64,000 bases of DNA from Magnaporthiopsis rhizophila (GCA_003049465.1 PYSS01000079.1:848-64847), one strand, 5' to 3'. Positions 23,171-35,106 are shown, counted from the first letter of the stretch. Notes: generated by a model not told the origin, from the sequence alone. Program-made: numbers and translations.

Positions 23171-25251
23171 ATGTTTCTCAAGCAAATCGATCTGACAACT
23201 GCCCTTCGGCCCTCGTACCTTCCGGATGAAGTACTCCTCTGCCTCCAGGACAATGTGGGACTTTACGAGGGGTGAGCCGCTGCCCTTACTCGACCGCCGC
23301 TTCGTTTGTAGAGCTGACCCTTTGCGACCGTTTCCCGCCCAGAAAGTACAAACTGCCCCAGCAGCAGGACGGCCAAGTCTACCTGACGTCGCACCGTATA
23401 TGTTATGTCGACAAGGCTGAGCCCAGGAAGCACTCGGTCGCCCTGGATCTGAAGGATGTTGAGCGCTACGAGTTCTATGTACGCATGTGCACCGTGTGGT
23501 TGTTGCTCCCGCCGCTGTGAGATAAGAGATGCTAAGACGCCATCGTGCGGACGTAGGCCGGCTTTCTGAAGTCCTCGGCCAAGATCACGCTGGTGCCGAA
23601 GCCGAGCAAGCGTCGCTCGGCCCTGCAGTCAAGGTCGCCGTCGCAGCCCTCTGGCTCGTCCCTACGCAGCGGCGCCGCGTCGCCTGCGCCCCGGTCCAAT
23701 GGCGTCGTGGCGGAACCTCCAGTGACGAGCACGGCAACTTGGGTGTGCACCATCTGCAGCTTCTCGAACCCAGTGCCCTCCAACTTCGACCCCGCAACCG
23801 CAAATACGCATACTCCGCTGCCGCCGTGCCTGGCCTGCGGTATCAAGCCCGCTCTGACCCACGTCCTGAAGGCTGCTATCTCCAACGCCACCAGCCGGCC
23901 GCCCCTCTCGATGCCGTTCCCGCTCCGCCCGCAGGCGCGGACAGCCGTTAGCCACGGCCACGGGGACGCTACTTCCAACAGCGGTCCTAGTGGCTCCGCT
24001 ACGACTTCTAGCGAGGAGGCTACCTTCCAGTGCCCAAGGTGTACCTTTCTAAACCACCCGTCGCTCATGTCATGCGAGATGTGCGGAGCGCCCTTGATCT
24101 CGCAGGACGTGCCCGCGCAGCTGACCGCTGTCGAGCCCCGAACCGAGTCGCCCGGGCCTTTCCTGACCCCCGTGGGAAATCACCCTGGGGTGGAGAACCC
24201 AGAAAGCGTCAAGCTATCCTTTCGAGGCGGAGGAGAGAAGGTCTTTTACGAGCGCCTCAAGGGCTCCATGACGCAGCGGAAATGGCTCCTGCAGGATGCG
24301 CCACCGATACCCAGGTCCATGCGAAGCACGGTCGACGGGGACGGTGGTTCGCCATCAGGATCGACTCCTGGAACCGACCGCGTCAGAACTGCTGGGATCG
24401 CTGGGCTGGAAAAGCGCGGGCTGGAAATGCGAAAGAACAACGAGCTCGTCATCGGCAGCGCCTTTGAAGACCTCGAGGCCCTGATGGCTTCAGCCAAGGA
24501 GATTGTGGCTCTTGCCGAGACGTTCGCCCGTCAGGTGAACAACAGCGGGGGTGGCGCTGGATCGTCCGAAGCAAACAGGCTTCTTGCCGAGTCCGCCAGC
24601 CAACTTGGTCTGGTGACGACCAAGGATGTGGTTGGGGGGAGCAGCTCCGAGTCTCTTTACATCTCGGAGCTGGCAAGAAACCTGGCCGAGTTTCTCACAG
24701 ATGACGCCCGGGGGATTTTGAAGCGGTCAGGGGGCATCATCAGTCTGGTAGATCTCTGGGCAATGTTCAACCGGGCGCGGGGCGGCGTGGAGTTGGTCAG
24801 CCCCTTGGACCTCGAGAAAGCCGTGCGCCAGTGGGAGAAGCTTCAGCTTCCGGTTCGGCTGCGCACCTTCAAAAGCGGCGTCATGGTCGCCCAGGGTGCC
24901 GACAGAACGGACGAGAGCACCGTCAAGGCCATCCTGGCGTGGATGAAGGATCTGCACGAGTTCCCCCCGGACAGGGAAGTCGCCTGGGACTGGCGCGAGT
25001 TTGGCCGGGGCGTGACGGCGCAGGACGCCGCCGAGCGCTTCGGGTGGAGCATCGGCGTGGCCGAGGAGGAGCTGGAGATGGCCGAGGAGCGCGGCGTGCT
25101 GTGTCGCGAGGAGGGCATCGAGGGCCTCAAGTTCTGGGAGAACTTTATCGACACGGGCGAGGGCCTCAGTCCCGCGCAGCTCGAAGCTAAGGCGGCGAAG
25201 GAGGCTCAGGCGGTCATGTACAAGGCGTTAAAGGATGTAGGGCTCATATAA
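23171..25251 (+). CDS. VPS36: ESCRT-II subunit VPS36
   Basis: Three exons (23171-23271, 23343-23478, 23557-25251) give 643 residues. The start at 23171 yields the GLUE-domain opening MFLKQIDLTTALRPSYLPDE. The GLUE domain continues with YLTSHRICYVD and AGFLKSSAKITLV. It is interrupted by two NZF-type zinc fingers (WVCTICSF..CLAC and FQCPRCTF..CEMC), as in budding-yeast Vps36, and resumes with VKLSFRGGGEKVFYERL. The C-terminal half has the two winged-helix modules of ESCRT-II (IYISELARNLAEFL-like, WREFGRGVTAQDAAERFGWS). The protein binds phosphoinositide and ubiquitin at endosomes and passes cargo into multivesicular bodies with Vps22 and Vps25. Its length fits fungal orthologues. Confidence 0.95.
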
Positions 25252-25883
25252 TACCAGACGTTATATGACCATAGATACAAGTGTGCATCAACTTGAGTTG
25301 GAATAAGAACAAATCATGATCCGGAGATTCGATGTGGCAACTGGCTATTGAGTTCCAGGGCGGCTCATCTGTTGGCAGGCCTCTAACCGACACCAAAGAT
25401 GAGCGCTGTTTTGATCTGTCTCCTCATTTTTGTTATTCTCGCAGCAGACAATGGGAATACGCATCTCGGGGGCCTGACAGACCTAGGCCGGTGGCGGCCA
25501 TCCAAGTGTGTAATCCTCTTTTATCTATCAAAAGAAGTCTACTCTATGACTCTATGATCAGATCAACCATCAAACTCATGGGTATCCGCCAACGGAATCT
25601 GAGCGAGTAAAGAGCAATGCGAATCCAAGTCCAAACCCAAACGCCAAAGGCAGCCTGAACAAGGTCGCCCTTTTTATCCTTCCCAATGCTGATTTATAAC
25701 AGCCCCAACGCACCGCAACGCCTGTTTATATGGAACCTGTCGAGTGTTGTACAGCCGGGTTGGTGAGAGAACCCGAGAGGGGAGATTTTGTGGTCGTGTG
25801 TGCGCCATCTAGTTGGCTGGAAACAAAAACTGATTAGGGATTAAAACATGGACGGAGTGTGAGACGAGCAGGGCTGACGGGGG
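25252..25883. other. 3' flanks between convergent VPS36 and the carrier-like gene
   Basis: No supported gene. The two neighbours converge here, so the gap holds their 3' untranslated regions. Confidence 0.5.
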
Positions 25884-27022
25884 CTATGCCAGCTTGTCCA
25901 TAAAGTGCCGGCGGACTTTGTAGTTGACGACGCCGCCGACGCCAAACGCCGGCACGATCCTGCACACGCGGGCGGCGACGCTGATGGCCCAGTTGCTGCG
26001 GACGAGGCTCCAGCGCTCGGCCATGGTGGGGCTCGCGGCGGCGGCGGGGCAGGACGAGCAGTAGCGCGGGCGGTTGTAGAGGTCGAGGCCGAGCAGGTGC
26101 ATCGGGGTGGTGAAGACCTGGGCGGCGGCGGGGGCCGCGAACTGGGCCAGGGTCTGGCCCGTGACCTTGCGCTGGACGTCGGCCGAGAGGCGGCTGTTGA
26201 GCCAGGGCGCCAGCAGGATTGGCACGTTGAAGGAGGCGAAGATCGTCAGGCAGTCGCGCAGGGTGAAGAGCAGGTACGACGGCAGCGGGACGGGCCGCGG
26301 GGTGGCCCCCGGCGGGCCGAACATGCGCGCAAACACCTGGTCCTTGTAGATGCCCAGCCCCGTGTTGGCCGTGGACGAGGCGGCGAACTTGGCCGTGCCC
26401 GACGTCACGAGCGTGGCGGGACGGTCGCGCACCGTCGACGTGGCCGTGTCGAGCGTGTTGGCCGTCAGGTACGTGCCGCCGTAGACCATGCAGATGAGGG
26501 CAAAGGGCCGCGCAAAGACGATGGTGTGCGGCCGCAGCACCAGGTTGAGCAGCGAGCTCTTGACCGAGTCCACCAGAGACCGCCGGCCGGACGCGTTCTC
26601 CATGATGGACCTGTGGCGCAAACCCAAAGACATCTCGCGTCAGCCTCCCTGCCCTGCCCTCGGGGTCTGCGGAATAGGTAGGCAGGTAGGTAGCGTCAAG
26701 CGCCGCGGCAGCTCACATACCTATCGATGATGGATATCAGCGGGGCGACCATGGAGGCGGCCGCGCCAGCGCTGACGGCATCTGCGCCGAGACGCCAGCC
26801 GAGATTCTTGGTGTTCCATTTCCGGCGAGCCGTCGTCGGCCTCGGGATCGACGCGGCCATGTCGATCTTTTGGCCAGCATCGGTCGTTGCCAGCGAGGAC
26901 GGCGAAGGGCGATCCAGTTTCAGCTGCGGCGCGGGCAAGGTGGACGCCGCCGGTTTTGCGCTGTCGGCGGGATCGTGCATCGCCGGTTCTGCGACTCTGC
27001 AGGCGGTGTGCGATGGCTGCAC
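25884..27022 (-). CDS. Mitochondrial-carrier-like integral membrane protein
   Basis: Two minus-strand exons (27022-26721 and 26610-25884) join in phase 2, about 342 residues. A later start (for example MAASIPRPTT) is possible. The N-terminus is polar. The helix LGADAVSAGAAASMVAPLISIIDR resembles the first helix of SLC25 carriers (AG..AG...PL). It is followed by SIMENASGR, a hydrophobic RPFALICMVYGGTYLTAN segment, TLRDCLTIFASFNVPIL, AQFAAPAAAQVFTTPMHLLGLDLYNR, and a basic C-terminal helix. The repeat pattern is carrier-like but the classical PxD/ExxK/R signatures are weak, so this may be a divergent carrier or related multi-pass protein of unknown substrate. It is strongly alanine-rich and GC-rich, which creates a long antisense frame. 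Confidence 0.7.
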
Positions 27023-27878
27023 GCTGTGCGCGAGGAGATCGGTCTTCCTTGTACGCCTAAGACTACCAGCAGGATAGGATGGCGTGCCCGTTCATGCAAG
27101 ACGGCGCTGGCAAGAGAGAATGGCGGCCTGGAGGCAACGGGATGAAGAGAGCGTCGGTGTTCGCACAACGGAGACAAGGAGACAACCAAACAAAACAAAG
27201 CAAGGAAAACAAAACAAACGCAATGTTATCCCTGAAAAAAAACGACAACGACTGACTACCAGGGATCTATGGTCGACACTGCGGATATCCATGGCAAATC
27301 CGCTACACGCAGCGTATTCTTCCGATACTCCTGGCCATTGTATGCTGAAAACGCCGTCTTGGAGTTTCAATCGCACCTTTCAGAGGCCTGTCGTGCAATC
27401 AGCTGCGTAGGATTGACGGTATGTGCCTGTCGTTGGTTGGTAGGCATTCGATAGGACGGGAGCTGCGGGAGTGATCGGTTGACAGCTTGGAAATCCTCAG
27501 CGAGCAAGAAAAAAAAAATCCAACCAGTGCCTGTCTGAAGTTTGGTCAGCGCTTCCGACATCGGCCGATGCACGATAAACAGGGGTCAACCCTGGCCCGC
27601 CTGCTAGTCCAGGTTGGATGGGTGCGACAGACGGGCAGGGGCGATTCCCACAATTGAATGTGTGCTTCTTTACTTTTACAAGCGCAGACGCTCTCGTCGT
27701 AAGCATAGTGACAAACCACACGTAATAGCTGGTATGGAACAACAACAAGAAAAAAAAAGGGGGGAAAAGAAAAGGTCCCCTTTTCTTCGACAAGCCTCGC
27801 GCCAAAAGTCCCAGCTTAGTACGCCTCGCTCAACCCGTCTCCTTGGGTCGAGTTGCCGCCAGTTGGCCCATGTTGGGC
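27023..27878. other. No gene recognised
   Basis: This lies between the 5' end of the carrier-like gene and the 3' end of the SMP-30-like gene. AAACAAA-rich stretches occur near 27183-27245 and an A-rich block near 27747-27770. No coding structure is supported. Confidence 0.45.
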
Positions 27879-29037
27879 TCAGAAGAAATTCATAGACTCG
27901 TCATCGAAATTATCAACCCCGAAATGAAGCCTGTAGAGCCTCGTTTCGCAACACAGAAACATCTCGCGGCCACCGGGAGAAAAGCAGAAATTGCTGACTC
28001 CTCCTGGAATTCGTCGAGTTAGACCAGCTCGAGACAAACAGAGTTGGCTGATGTGTGTTCTCACCTGCTATTTCTATTACCCCGAGAAGGCTTCCTCCCG
28101 AGTTCCAGACCTCGAGGCCGTCGGCGCACCCGGCAAACACGTTGCCCTCGGCGTCGCACTTGACACCCATTGGGATACCGCGTAATGCATAGGCAAACAC
28201 GCGTCTGTTGGCCAGGAACGGCGATCCGGACCGTTCGAGAACATCATATGCGTAAATCGTCGCCACGCTTTGCACGTGCCAGCACTCTGTTAACTACTAA
28301 CACACCCAGGAACAGGATCCGGTGTGACGTGCTTACCGTGTAGCGTCCTGGTTTCCGTCGCCATGCACAGCATCCGTGTCGGTGATGTACAGGGTGCCTC
28401 CGTCCGGACTGAAGGCCAGACAGGTCGGCCGGCCCAGCCCGTCGGCCACGACCCTCAAGTCGGTCGAGTCGCGCGAGGCGAGGCGGTACACGTGGCACGG
28501 CATCTGCGGCCTCTTGCGATAATCCTGCTCGAAGCCGTGGCACGGGTCCGTGAACCAGATGCCGCCGTCCGGGGCGACGGCGACGCCGTGGACCGAGTTG
28601 AACTCGCGGCCGTAGTACGACGTCACCACCGGGACGGGCGGCTTCCCCCGCGCCATGTAAAAGACCCCCGAGGGCTGATCGGCCCCGAGGCCGCCCTGTG
28701 CGCACAGGAGCATGCCCGAGTCGAGGCGGTCGCCGCCGGCGGGCATGCACATGCCCGAGGGGGGCCGGAGCTTGGTCCACTCCACGCCCGTGACGTCGCC
28801 GCTGTCCGGGTCCCGATGCAGCCGGACCTTGGAGATGAGGATGACGGGGAGCTGGGCTGGGCTTGTGGGCTGGAGGAGGTTGGAAGTGAAGTACAGCTCC
28901 TCGAAGGCCGGTAGGTAGACCGCCCCCTCGTGGAAGAATGGGTTCTTGGACGTCTCCAGGGACGACAGCAGGAGAGAGTGGGTGGGCTTCATTCCGATAA
29001 CCTTGGACATGCCAGGATGGTGCTGTATTATGGACAC
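27879..29037 (-). CDS. SMP-30/gluconolactonase-family lactonohydrolase
   Basis: At least three minus-strand exons: 29037-28337, 28267-28065 and 28003-27879, at least 343 residues. The beta-propeller signature is clear: FFHEGAVYLPAFEELYFTSN near the start (metal-binding Glu), NSVHGVAVAPDGGIWFTDP in the middle (Asn and Asp region), CLAFSPDGGTLYITDTDA, then VKCDAEGNVFAGCADGLEVW and GGVSNFCFSPGG. Family members hydrolyse sugar-acid or other lactones using a divalent metal. The 5' end is uncertain: 29037 is only where the frame opens, an in-frame stop lies just upstream, and a short first exon with an acceptor near 29060 is probably missing. The internal ATG at 29010 would remove a conserved strand. 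Confidence 0.85.
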
Positions 29038-30379
29038 CTTGGGCGGGAGCTGTGGCTCTGGCGATCTGCTCGGCTCATCCAGTCAGCCAGGTCCTGAGAG
29101 AAGAAGCCTGATGGAGGGCGCATGTGCGCCGCGGAATTTGAGATTTACTTGAGAGCTTCATCCCGCTTCCGAGGACGGAGGTCGACCACCTGCAAGACGG
29201 GAAGCATATAAGTGTAAGCATTTGCACGGGGCTGCCGTTATGGGACGAGGTAGGGGCATTGGAATGGATCTAGGGAGCTTGGTTGAAAGGCTAGCAGTCG
29301 CGTCCATCATACCCTGACTGGCGTCCTTTCCGAAATGACATCACAGAACGCCGGTGCGGCCATCGGATCGATGTGGATTAGAGGGCTTAGGTTGCCGGAC
29401 GCGAGCGCTCGTGTGGGCAGCCCGCGTCGCTGGGGTGAAGCGTCGCGTCGCGGCTTGACGATGCTGCTGTTGCGGGGTAAAGGTAGCAAAGCAGATGACG
29501 AGAATGCAATCCAGGAAACAAGGGAAACCCTCTTCACTTTCACTCCCCAATGAGCCCGGCCGGGAAACAGAGACCAATTCCGCTCAAAAAGAAAGGCGAG
29601 CGATGGTGGGTGTGCTTGCACTGGGTTTTTCCCGACATGATCGCTGGGCTCTCATGAAGCAGCCGCAGAACCTACCGCCTAAGGTTCCCTCAAGTAGGGA
29701 GACGCTCCCCTTGGCGTCGCAGCCCTACTCCTATTGTTACCCCAGCCATGCTGACGATGCAAATCAGATTATAGCGCCGCAAAAACACAAACAACGGGCG
29801 ACAGGCTGCACGGTACTTGGCCGCCGAGGTTACATCTCTAATTTTTTGTCCCTTTTTTTCAAGGAACAAGTGGTAGATGGATGGAGGGCTGCTGCATGGC
29901 ACCCAAATCGTTTGGTTATCTTTCATGCGTCACACAGCTGTGCCGTTTCCGCCAGCAACCAATCCCCTTTGGAGAATCCCGTCAGCTTCCCGGCTATAAT
30001 CACTTACCGAACTCGCGGAGCTGGAAGAGCACGAGAGGGAGACCTCGCTGAGAAAAATGGTAGACCAGGTAGGTACCACATTCAATCATCAGGGGTTGCC
30101 CATCCTGTTGAAGACAAACCATCCCCCCAACATGGAAGCCCTGGCCGGCTGCTTCAACATGAACCTTTTGGGGTCAAATCTTCGGGCAGCGCGCATTCCG
30201 CGGCTGACCGTTGATGGGGTCTCATGGTCGAGGAAACAGTGAATTCTCGGCGAACAGGAGTGGCACATCTCTACCAGGTAACCGCTTCACCTATAAATGT
30301 ACACAAGCCAGGCTGGCCATATATGCCCCACAACGCTCCAGCGTTGCTCTCGAGATCGCGGCCCTTTTTCCCTTCATCT
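29038..30379. other. No gene recognised (probable 5' region of the SMP-30-like gene)
   Basis: Up to about 29200 this probably includes a small unresolved first exon and the promoter of the lactonohydrolase. The rest, including an open frame at 29495-30214, lacks any domain or consistent codon pattern. Confidence 0.4.
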
Positions 30380-30852
30380 CTAGTGCTTCGCTTTCTTGTC
30401 GCCTTCGGCGCTTTCAAGGAACTTCCTGTGAAACGGGCACATGTCGGTTAGCAAGATTCCCAGGCATGCATATACCGTGCCGCATTGGCTCGGCAGCCCG
30501 ACGGCAGGCGAGAGAACAGAGGACGTACTTGATGAAGTCAGCCTCGTCGGGCGAGGATGCGTTTATCGGGGGAGTCTGGACGCCCGCCTTCTTGCTACCG
30601 CCTCTCAGGGCCAGGAATGTGCCGCCAAACATTGTACCCAGGACGCCCATAGCCAGCTGTAGAAAACCAAAACACCGTCAGCTTAGCGCGCCAATGGCTC
30701 GTGGAGGCGCTGTTGCCGGCGCCGGCGTGCGTCGTTTTTCGAAGAGGCCTTGTCTTCGGGCCGGCGGAACGTGGCGGCAGGCTCTGTCAGGGGATCCAAC
30801 GCACTTGGTGGGAGCCAATCTGGCGGCCGAGGATCGTGTAGTAGGCGACCAT
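30380..30852 (-). CDS. ATP19: F0F1 ATP synthase subunit K (ATP19)
   Basis: Three small minus-strand exons (30852-30805, 30656-30529, 30425-30380) give a 73-residue protein. It begins MVAYYTILGRQIGSHQ, continues LAMGVLGTMFGGTFLALRGG with a single membrane segment, then the matrix-side tail with SPDEADFIKKFLES and a lysine-rich end. Length and sequence match the fungal F0 subunit K/Atp19, a peripheral F0 subunit tied to dimerisation of the ATP synthase in the inner mitochondrial membrane. Intron ends are GT..AG and phases agree (0 and 2). No single open frame covers it, so simple ORF calling would miss it. Confidence 0.92.
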
Positions 30853-33133
30853 CTTCAATTCTGATCCGGGGTCGGGTCTTCGAGGATTGGTCGGCTTTTT
30901 GGCGAGGTTGAATGGTTTTTGGCCGGGGATCTTGCCTCGGGAGATGGATGCTGGCACGAAAACGTTGCGCGGCCTCAGAGCTCCAGCTCCAGCCGGGCAT
31001 ACCCGACTTGATGGCCTCAGGCCGCACGTTCGTCTCCAGTAGTTGACCGCACGGGCCGCATTGCCATCCCCCTCCTTATGCGTCAGCTTGATTAGGGTCT
31101 GCGTGCGTGACGTAGTGCGGGACGGACATTATGCGTTTCTACCTCAATATTCCTACCGAACAAAATGTTTTCTCCAAATCTGGACTGAGAACCAGCCCTG
31201 AGCTGCCACTGATGTTACCTGACCTGTATGCGGCGCCAAGGTGATCGGTGGTGAGCCGCGGCTCCAGGCGCACTGACAGTCGCCTTCTTTCAGGCTCTAG
31301 GCGTATTTCGCAGGCGCCTGATTTCAGGTTCCAGGGCGTATCTGGCTTCTAGGCTCCAGGTGTATCTGGCAGGCAACTGCCAGCCACAGTGGGCGATCTG
31401 TCAAACCGTCTCCACCAGCTGCTCTTTCGAGTGTCAATACCTCCTAAATCCCACCTCAAACATTCATCGGCGGAAAAACTGTGATTGAACATTGCGGCGG
31501 CACATAGCCAGCGGGGCAGATTTGACGTTGACCTGTTCACTTCTGCGGCAATATGCTACGAGAAGTACAAGCTAAAGGGGCGAGGCCGCAATAAACCGTA
31601 GATTTTGCGAGAACGAACCAGTAGAAGAAAGAGAGATCAGTGCCTGCACTGGCCAACGACCGGCAGAGCCAAATCCTCGAGCCCGCCACCGCCCTGCCCG
31701 TGGCCCGGGGTTGAATGTCGGAGTGTCCGTTTCTGTACGAAGATCGCATGGGGTGCCCACCGGAATTGTTGGGGTAGTGACCAGCGGCAGGCTATCCGCG
31801 CCGTCGCCCACATGTCAGTGTGCCGGGCCGGACTCGACTGCTCGGACCCAAAGGTGCATCTTTGGCCACCGGCGCCAGAAGCCGGAGTGCGACCGCAGCC
31901 ACTGCAGGCTTGGTCCCGGGGTGCATGGCGTGGAGACGCAAGAATGGTTTGTTGAAGTCAGAAGAGAACAGGTGCATATTGATTCATGGAGCTTCTCCTG
32001 ATGCCGTCCGTGATGTTATTATGGGCTAGTTCTATGGTGAAATCATTTCTGCTGATATCGTTCTGTTGCAACCCAATGTTCTTGGGCCTCGGGATGCGGC
32101 TTGTTTTGCACGTGCTTAGACTGGTCGGGCGAAGGGCTTATTCTGCTAGCTACAGGGACGTTGGCCGGTGAGCTAGAACCGCATCTAGATCATCCGGTAG
32201 TCGCTAGCACGTCTAATCCCCTAGAGAGGCAAGAGTGAGATAGCGCTCGCTGCAAACTCTAAGTAAACCTCACCTTACCTTACCTTTCTCGATGACCAAC
32301 CCCGTTGGAGCGTTACGTACTCGGGGAACGGCTGGACTAGCAACTCTATCGCTTTAGAGTGGTTGGAGAAGGTCTTCCTGCCGCAGACGGCCGCCCAGAA
32401 CGACGAGGCTTCGCATAGAATGGAAGAGTTTATGGTCCAATGCTTCTTCAATAACGTCTTTAGGCCTCCGTTGGCAAGCTTAACTTTTTCCAAACATATA
32501 GTAAAGCCAGAGTGGAAAGTCTGGACGAAAAGAGAATTAAGGCGGGCTAGCGGCCACTGGGCTATGGCCTGGAAACAGGATCAAGTGCCGGAGCAACCGA
32601 CAGTAGGGGCGATGCGCTCGACCGACACCTGGCCAGAGCAGCGTGGGATCCTAGTGTTTCTGTCACGCTGGGCGACGATGCTCTTGTCGTCTTCGGCTTT
32701 GCTGGTGCTAAAGGGTTCCTTCCGCTGCGGCGGTGGGTCAAGCTCTCCGTTGGCAACCAGCTCAATGGCGCGGTACATGATCGGGTCCTCAACGTTGTGG
32801 GCAGGACGTTGCTGCCTCCGAGGTGATCCTCGAAGGGGTATCGGAACGAGAGTTGAGCTGCACGTCAGGGCTGGTTGTTGACATTGGACTGTGTTATTCT
32901 TTGGCAACTACGTTCTGCCTGCTTGCTTGTGTGCGCGATAAGAAGGCGGTATGCAATGTGCGTGTGTTGCAGGACCGTGGTGAGTGGGAGGGAAAGTGGG
33001 AAGCTGTTGTTGTTCTCCGACAATGTTGGGAGAACATTCCCTGCCCCGGTAGTTGCCACTCGCATTGTCTATTATGTGCGGATGATCTATGAATGCTTTT
33101 TTTCCCCGGAACAAATGATTCCTTCTCCGCCGC
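30853..33133. other. Gene-poor stretch with weak coding-like fragments
   Basis: No complete gene is visible. On the minus strand 32493-32275 reads NSSILCEASSFWAAVCG and EYVTLQRG, faintly like a BTB/POZ fragment. At 32907-32581 a segment reads HNVEDPIMYRAIELVANGELD. Both are isolated, without starts or splice partners, and could be relics or chance. A tandem repeat lies at about 31290-31375. Confidence 0.35.
31290..31375. repeat. Imperfect tandem repeat, about three units
   Basis: Units of roughly 26-34 bases share the core GGCTCYAGG.GTATYTGGC. They lie in non-coding DNA. Confidence 0.5.
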
Positions 33134-34507
33134 TTACTGTCCACCGGGCTGATTGTACAGTTGCTCCGGACCTTCTCCCCTTTCACAGCGGTCAAAGAAG
33201 GCCTCGAGGAGCTCATCGACGACTCCCATCAGCAGCTTACGCTTGGCCCGCACGATCTCCAGATTCTCCGTCACGAGGTTCTCGTCCCTCACCTCGGCGA
33301 CGTTGTCGGACACGAGGTGAAGGTAGCCAAACGCAGTCCCGCCTCGTCTAGATGCGAGCGCCATGTGGCCGACCTCACAGTCAACCCAGCGCGCCCTTGG
33401 CGGCGCCCACTCGCGCAGCCACTCGTGTGTCTCGCAGAGCGGCGATGGCACCGTGACGATGTCGCCGACTAGCACCTTGTGGGAGTCGGCGACTTCTCGG
33501 TCGAGTGCGTTTTTCCAAAGAAATCTTGTTGTTTCGCTGATTTTGCTTGACAGCGGTATATCCCTCCCCTGCGCCACCCGCTGGTGGACGCGTCCGTCGT
33601 CTGTGTAGCAAGCGTCCCCGGTGACGAGCCACTCATTGGGGCTTACTCCGGGCTTCAGGGATCCAGCCTTCCCCACGTAGAGCAGACACCGCATGCGGCA
33701 TACCCTTTGCAAATAGGCAATCAAGTGATACGAGATGTCCCCCCAGAAGCTGACCATGCAGGTCAGGTAGGCGACGGTGGTGCCGTTCGCCAGTGATCTC
33801 TTTTGCCAGCTAAAGAGCCCGCCGTCCACGAGGCCGCCCTCCCATTCTCGCTGTTCAACTGCGGCCAGCTGGGCGACGTAGCCGATGAGCACAATATCGA
33901 CGGGGCCCATGGCGCTCAGGTTCGACCCCGACAGCTCGCCTTCGCAGACCAAAGCGGACGGAGGCTCCCAGGTGACCACGCCGGGGTTCTTTCCGGAAAG
34001 AGCCAGGTATGTGGCCACGAGGCTCGCGTAGTGCTGCGAGTACTCGACGCCGGGGAAGCAGTTCAGCGACAGCTCAAGCTCGCTGGTGCTGGTGCTTCCG
34101 ATTATCATCCGTCTTCCTCCGGTGGCACTAGATCCCGCGTGGCCATCCTCTCCAACGGGCGCTTCTTCTCCGTCTGGAAGCGCGTGGAGCACTCTCGTTA
34201 CAGGTCGGTGTTTGTTGAACATCTTGTGCTGCTTTTCGCACTCGGCCGGCTGGTGCCTGACGTAGCGTCCCCTGACGACTATCCGGGACCAGTCGCGCTC
34301 GCGGATGTCCTGGTGTATCTTGGACTCGACGTAGCGCACCAGCACGTCGCCCATGGTGTGCAGCGAGGCGTCCTTGACGACGAAGGGGCGCCGCTGCTGC
34401 GAGGGAGGAGGTGGTGGTGGGGGTTTCAGCCTGGCCGGCTCCTGCGGCACCAGCCTGTCGTCTGTTTGGGGAACTGAGCATCCGCCATCCTGTCCCGACC
34501 CCGCCAT
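33134..34507 (-). CDS. Nucleoside-phosphorylase-like (PNP/UDP superfamily) protein
   Basis: A single uninterrupted frame of 457 residues. After a proline-rich start (about 25-40), residues 45-120 form a charged region (VRYVESKIHQDIRERDW). The core then shows alternating beta-strands and glycine loops: GPVDIVLIGYVAQL, CLLYVGKAGSLKPGV followed by NEWLVTGDACY, VLVGDIVTVPSPLCE, and WVDCEVGHMALAS near the C-terminus. The GKAGSL loop, the GD after it and the VDCE..HMA segment fit the phosphorylase fold (phosphate loop; V-D-M-E-like nucleoside-binding motif). Substrate and even catalysis are unproven. Absence of introns is unusual beside neighbours with several introns. Confidence 0.6.
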   Translation of the reverse strand: MAGSGQDGGCSVPQTDDRLVPQEPARLKPPPPPPPSQQRRPFVVKDASLHTMGDVLVRYVESKIHQDIRERDWSRIVVRGRYVRHQPAECEKQHKMFNKHRPVTRVLHALPDGEEAPVGEDGHAGSSATGGRRMIIGSTSTSELELSLNCFPGVEYSQHYASLVATYLALSGKNPGVVTWEPPSALVCEGELSGSNLSAMGPVDIVLIGYVAQLAAVEQREWEGGLVDGGLFSWQKRSLANGTTVAYLTCMVSFWGDISYHLIAYLQRVCRMRCLLYVGKAGSLKPGVSPNEWLVTGDACYTDDGRVHQRVAQGRDIPLSSKISETTRFLWKNALDREVADSHKVLVGDIVTVPSPLCETHEWLREWAPPRARWVDCEVGHMALASRRGGTAFGYLHLVSDNVAEVRDENLVTENLEIVRAKRKLLMGVVDELLEAFFDRCERGEGPEQLYNQPGGQ

Positions 34508-35106
34508 TTATTTTCCGACCGTCGAGGATGGGCTCGTCGAAGGATGCAACCCTAAACCTCGCACTATCGTAAGTCGATTCGCCGTTCTGCGCCGAACTCC
34601 CCGACAGCTTCTATGGAGTGCCCTTTTGATGGCGCTGGTTACTGCTCAAGGCAAGTCGCTCGAGGCTCCTAGCTGGACGCGGGAAGGGTTGGGATTGGGG
34701 CACTGAGTGTGTCTGCTCATGCAAGAGCCCCAGCTGGGACAACAGAAAGCCCGCAGTTTTTATCACGTGGCTGACCGGATCCCTGTGCCGCTGTCTGGAT
34801 GGACGCCTCCTCGCAGCATCCCTGGCCATTTTGGTGCATTAGAGTGGACGGATGTCCGAACAAGTGATAGAACAATGCAGATCAAAACCAATAAAAGCCA
34901 ACTCCGACGCGCCACCTAATCCCGAAGGTGGGCGTATCACAGGAATGGGGAGCCTCAGCTGGTAGGAGGCAGAAACTGTCAAAAAATAATGGTCAGGCTG
35001 CCCGGGGGAGTGTATGCCCAACGTATGCTTTATAACTGGTGTCTGCATCTCGCCCTCGCTGAACCCGTTTTGTCTGCTCCCATTCCCATCTCGCGGTGCC
35101 GCCATC
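34508..35106. other. Divergent promoter region
   Basis: This lies between the minus-strand phosphorylase-like gene and the plus-strand CorA-like gene. No coding structure is supported. Confidence 0.45.

Noticed and set aside
25905..26681. 258-codon plus-strand open frame
   Set aside because: Antisense shadow of the alanine-rich carrier-like gene; composition is extreme (Arg/Gly/Ala).
29495..30214. 239-codon plus-strand open frame
   Set aside because: Random-looking composition with no domain or splice partners.
32275..32493. BTB/POZ-like gene
   Set aside because: Only one short segment resembles BTB; no start, no flanking exons and no continuing domain.
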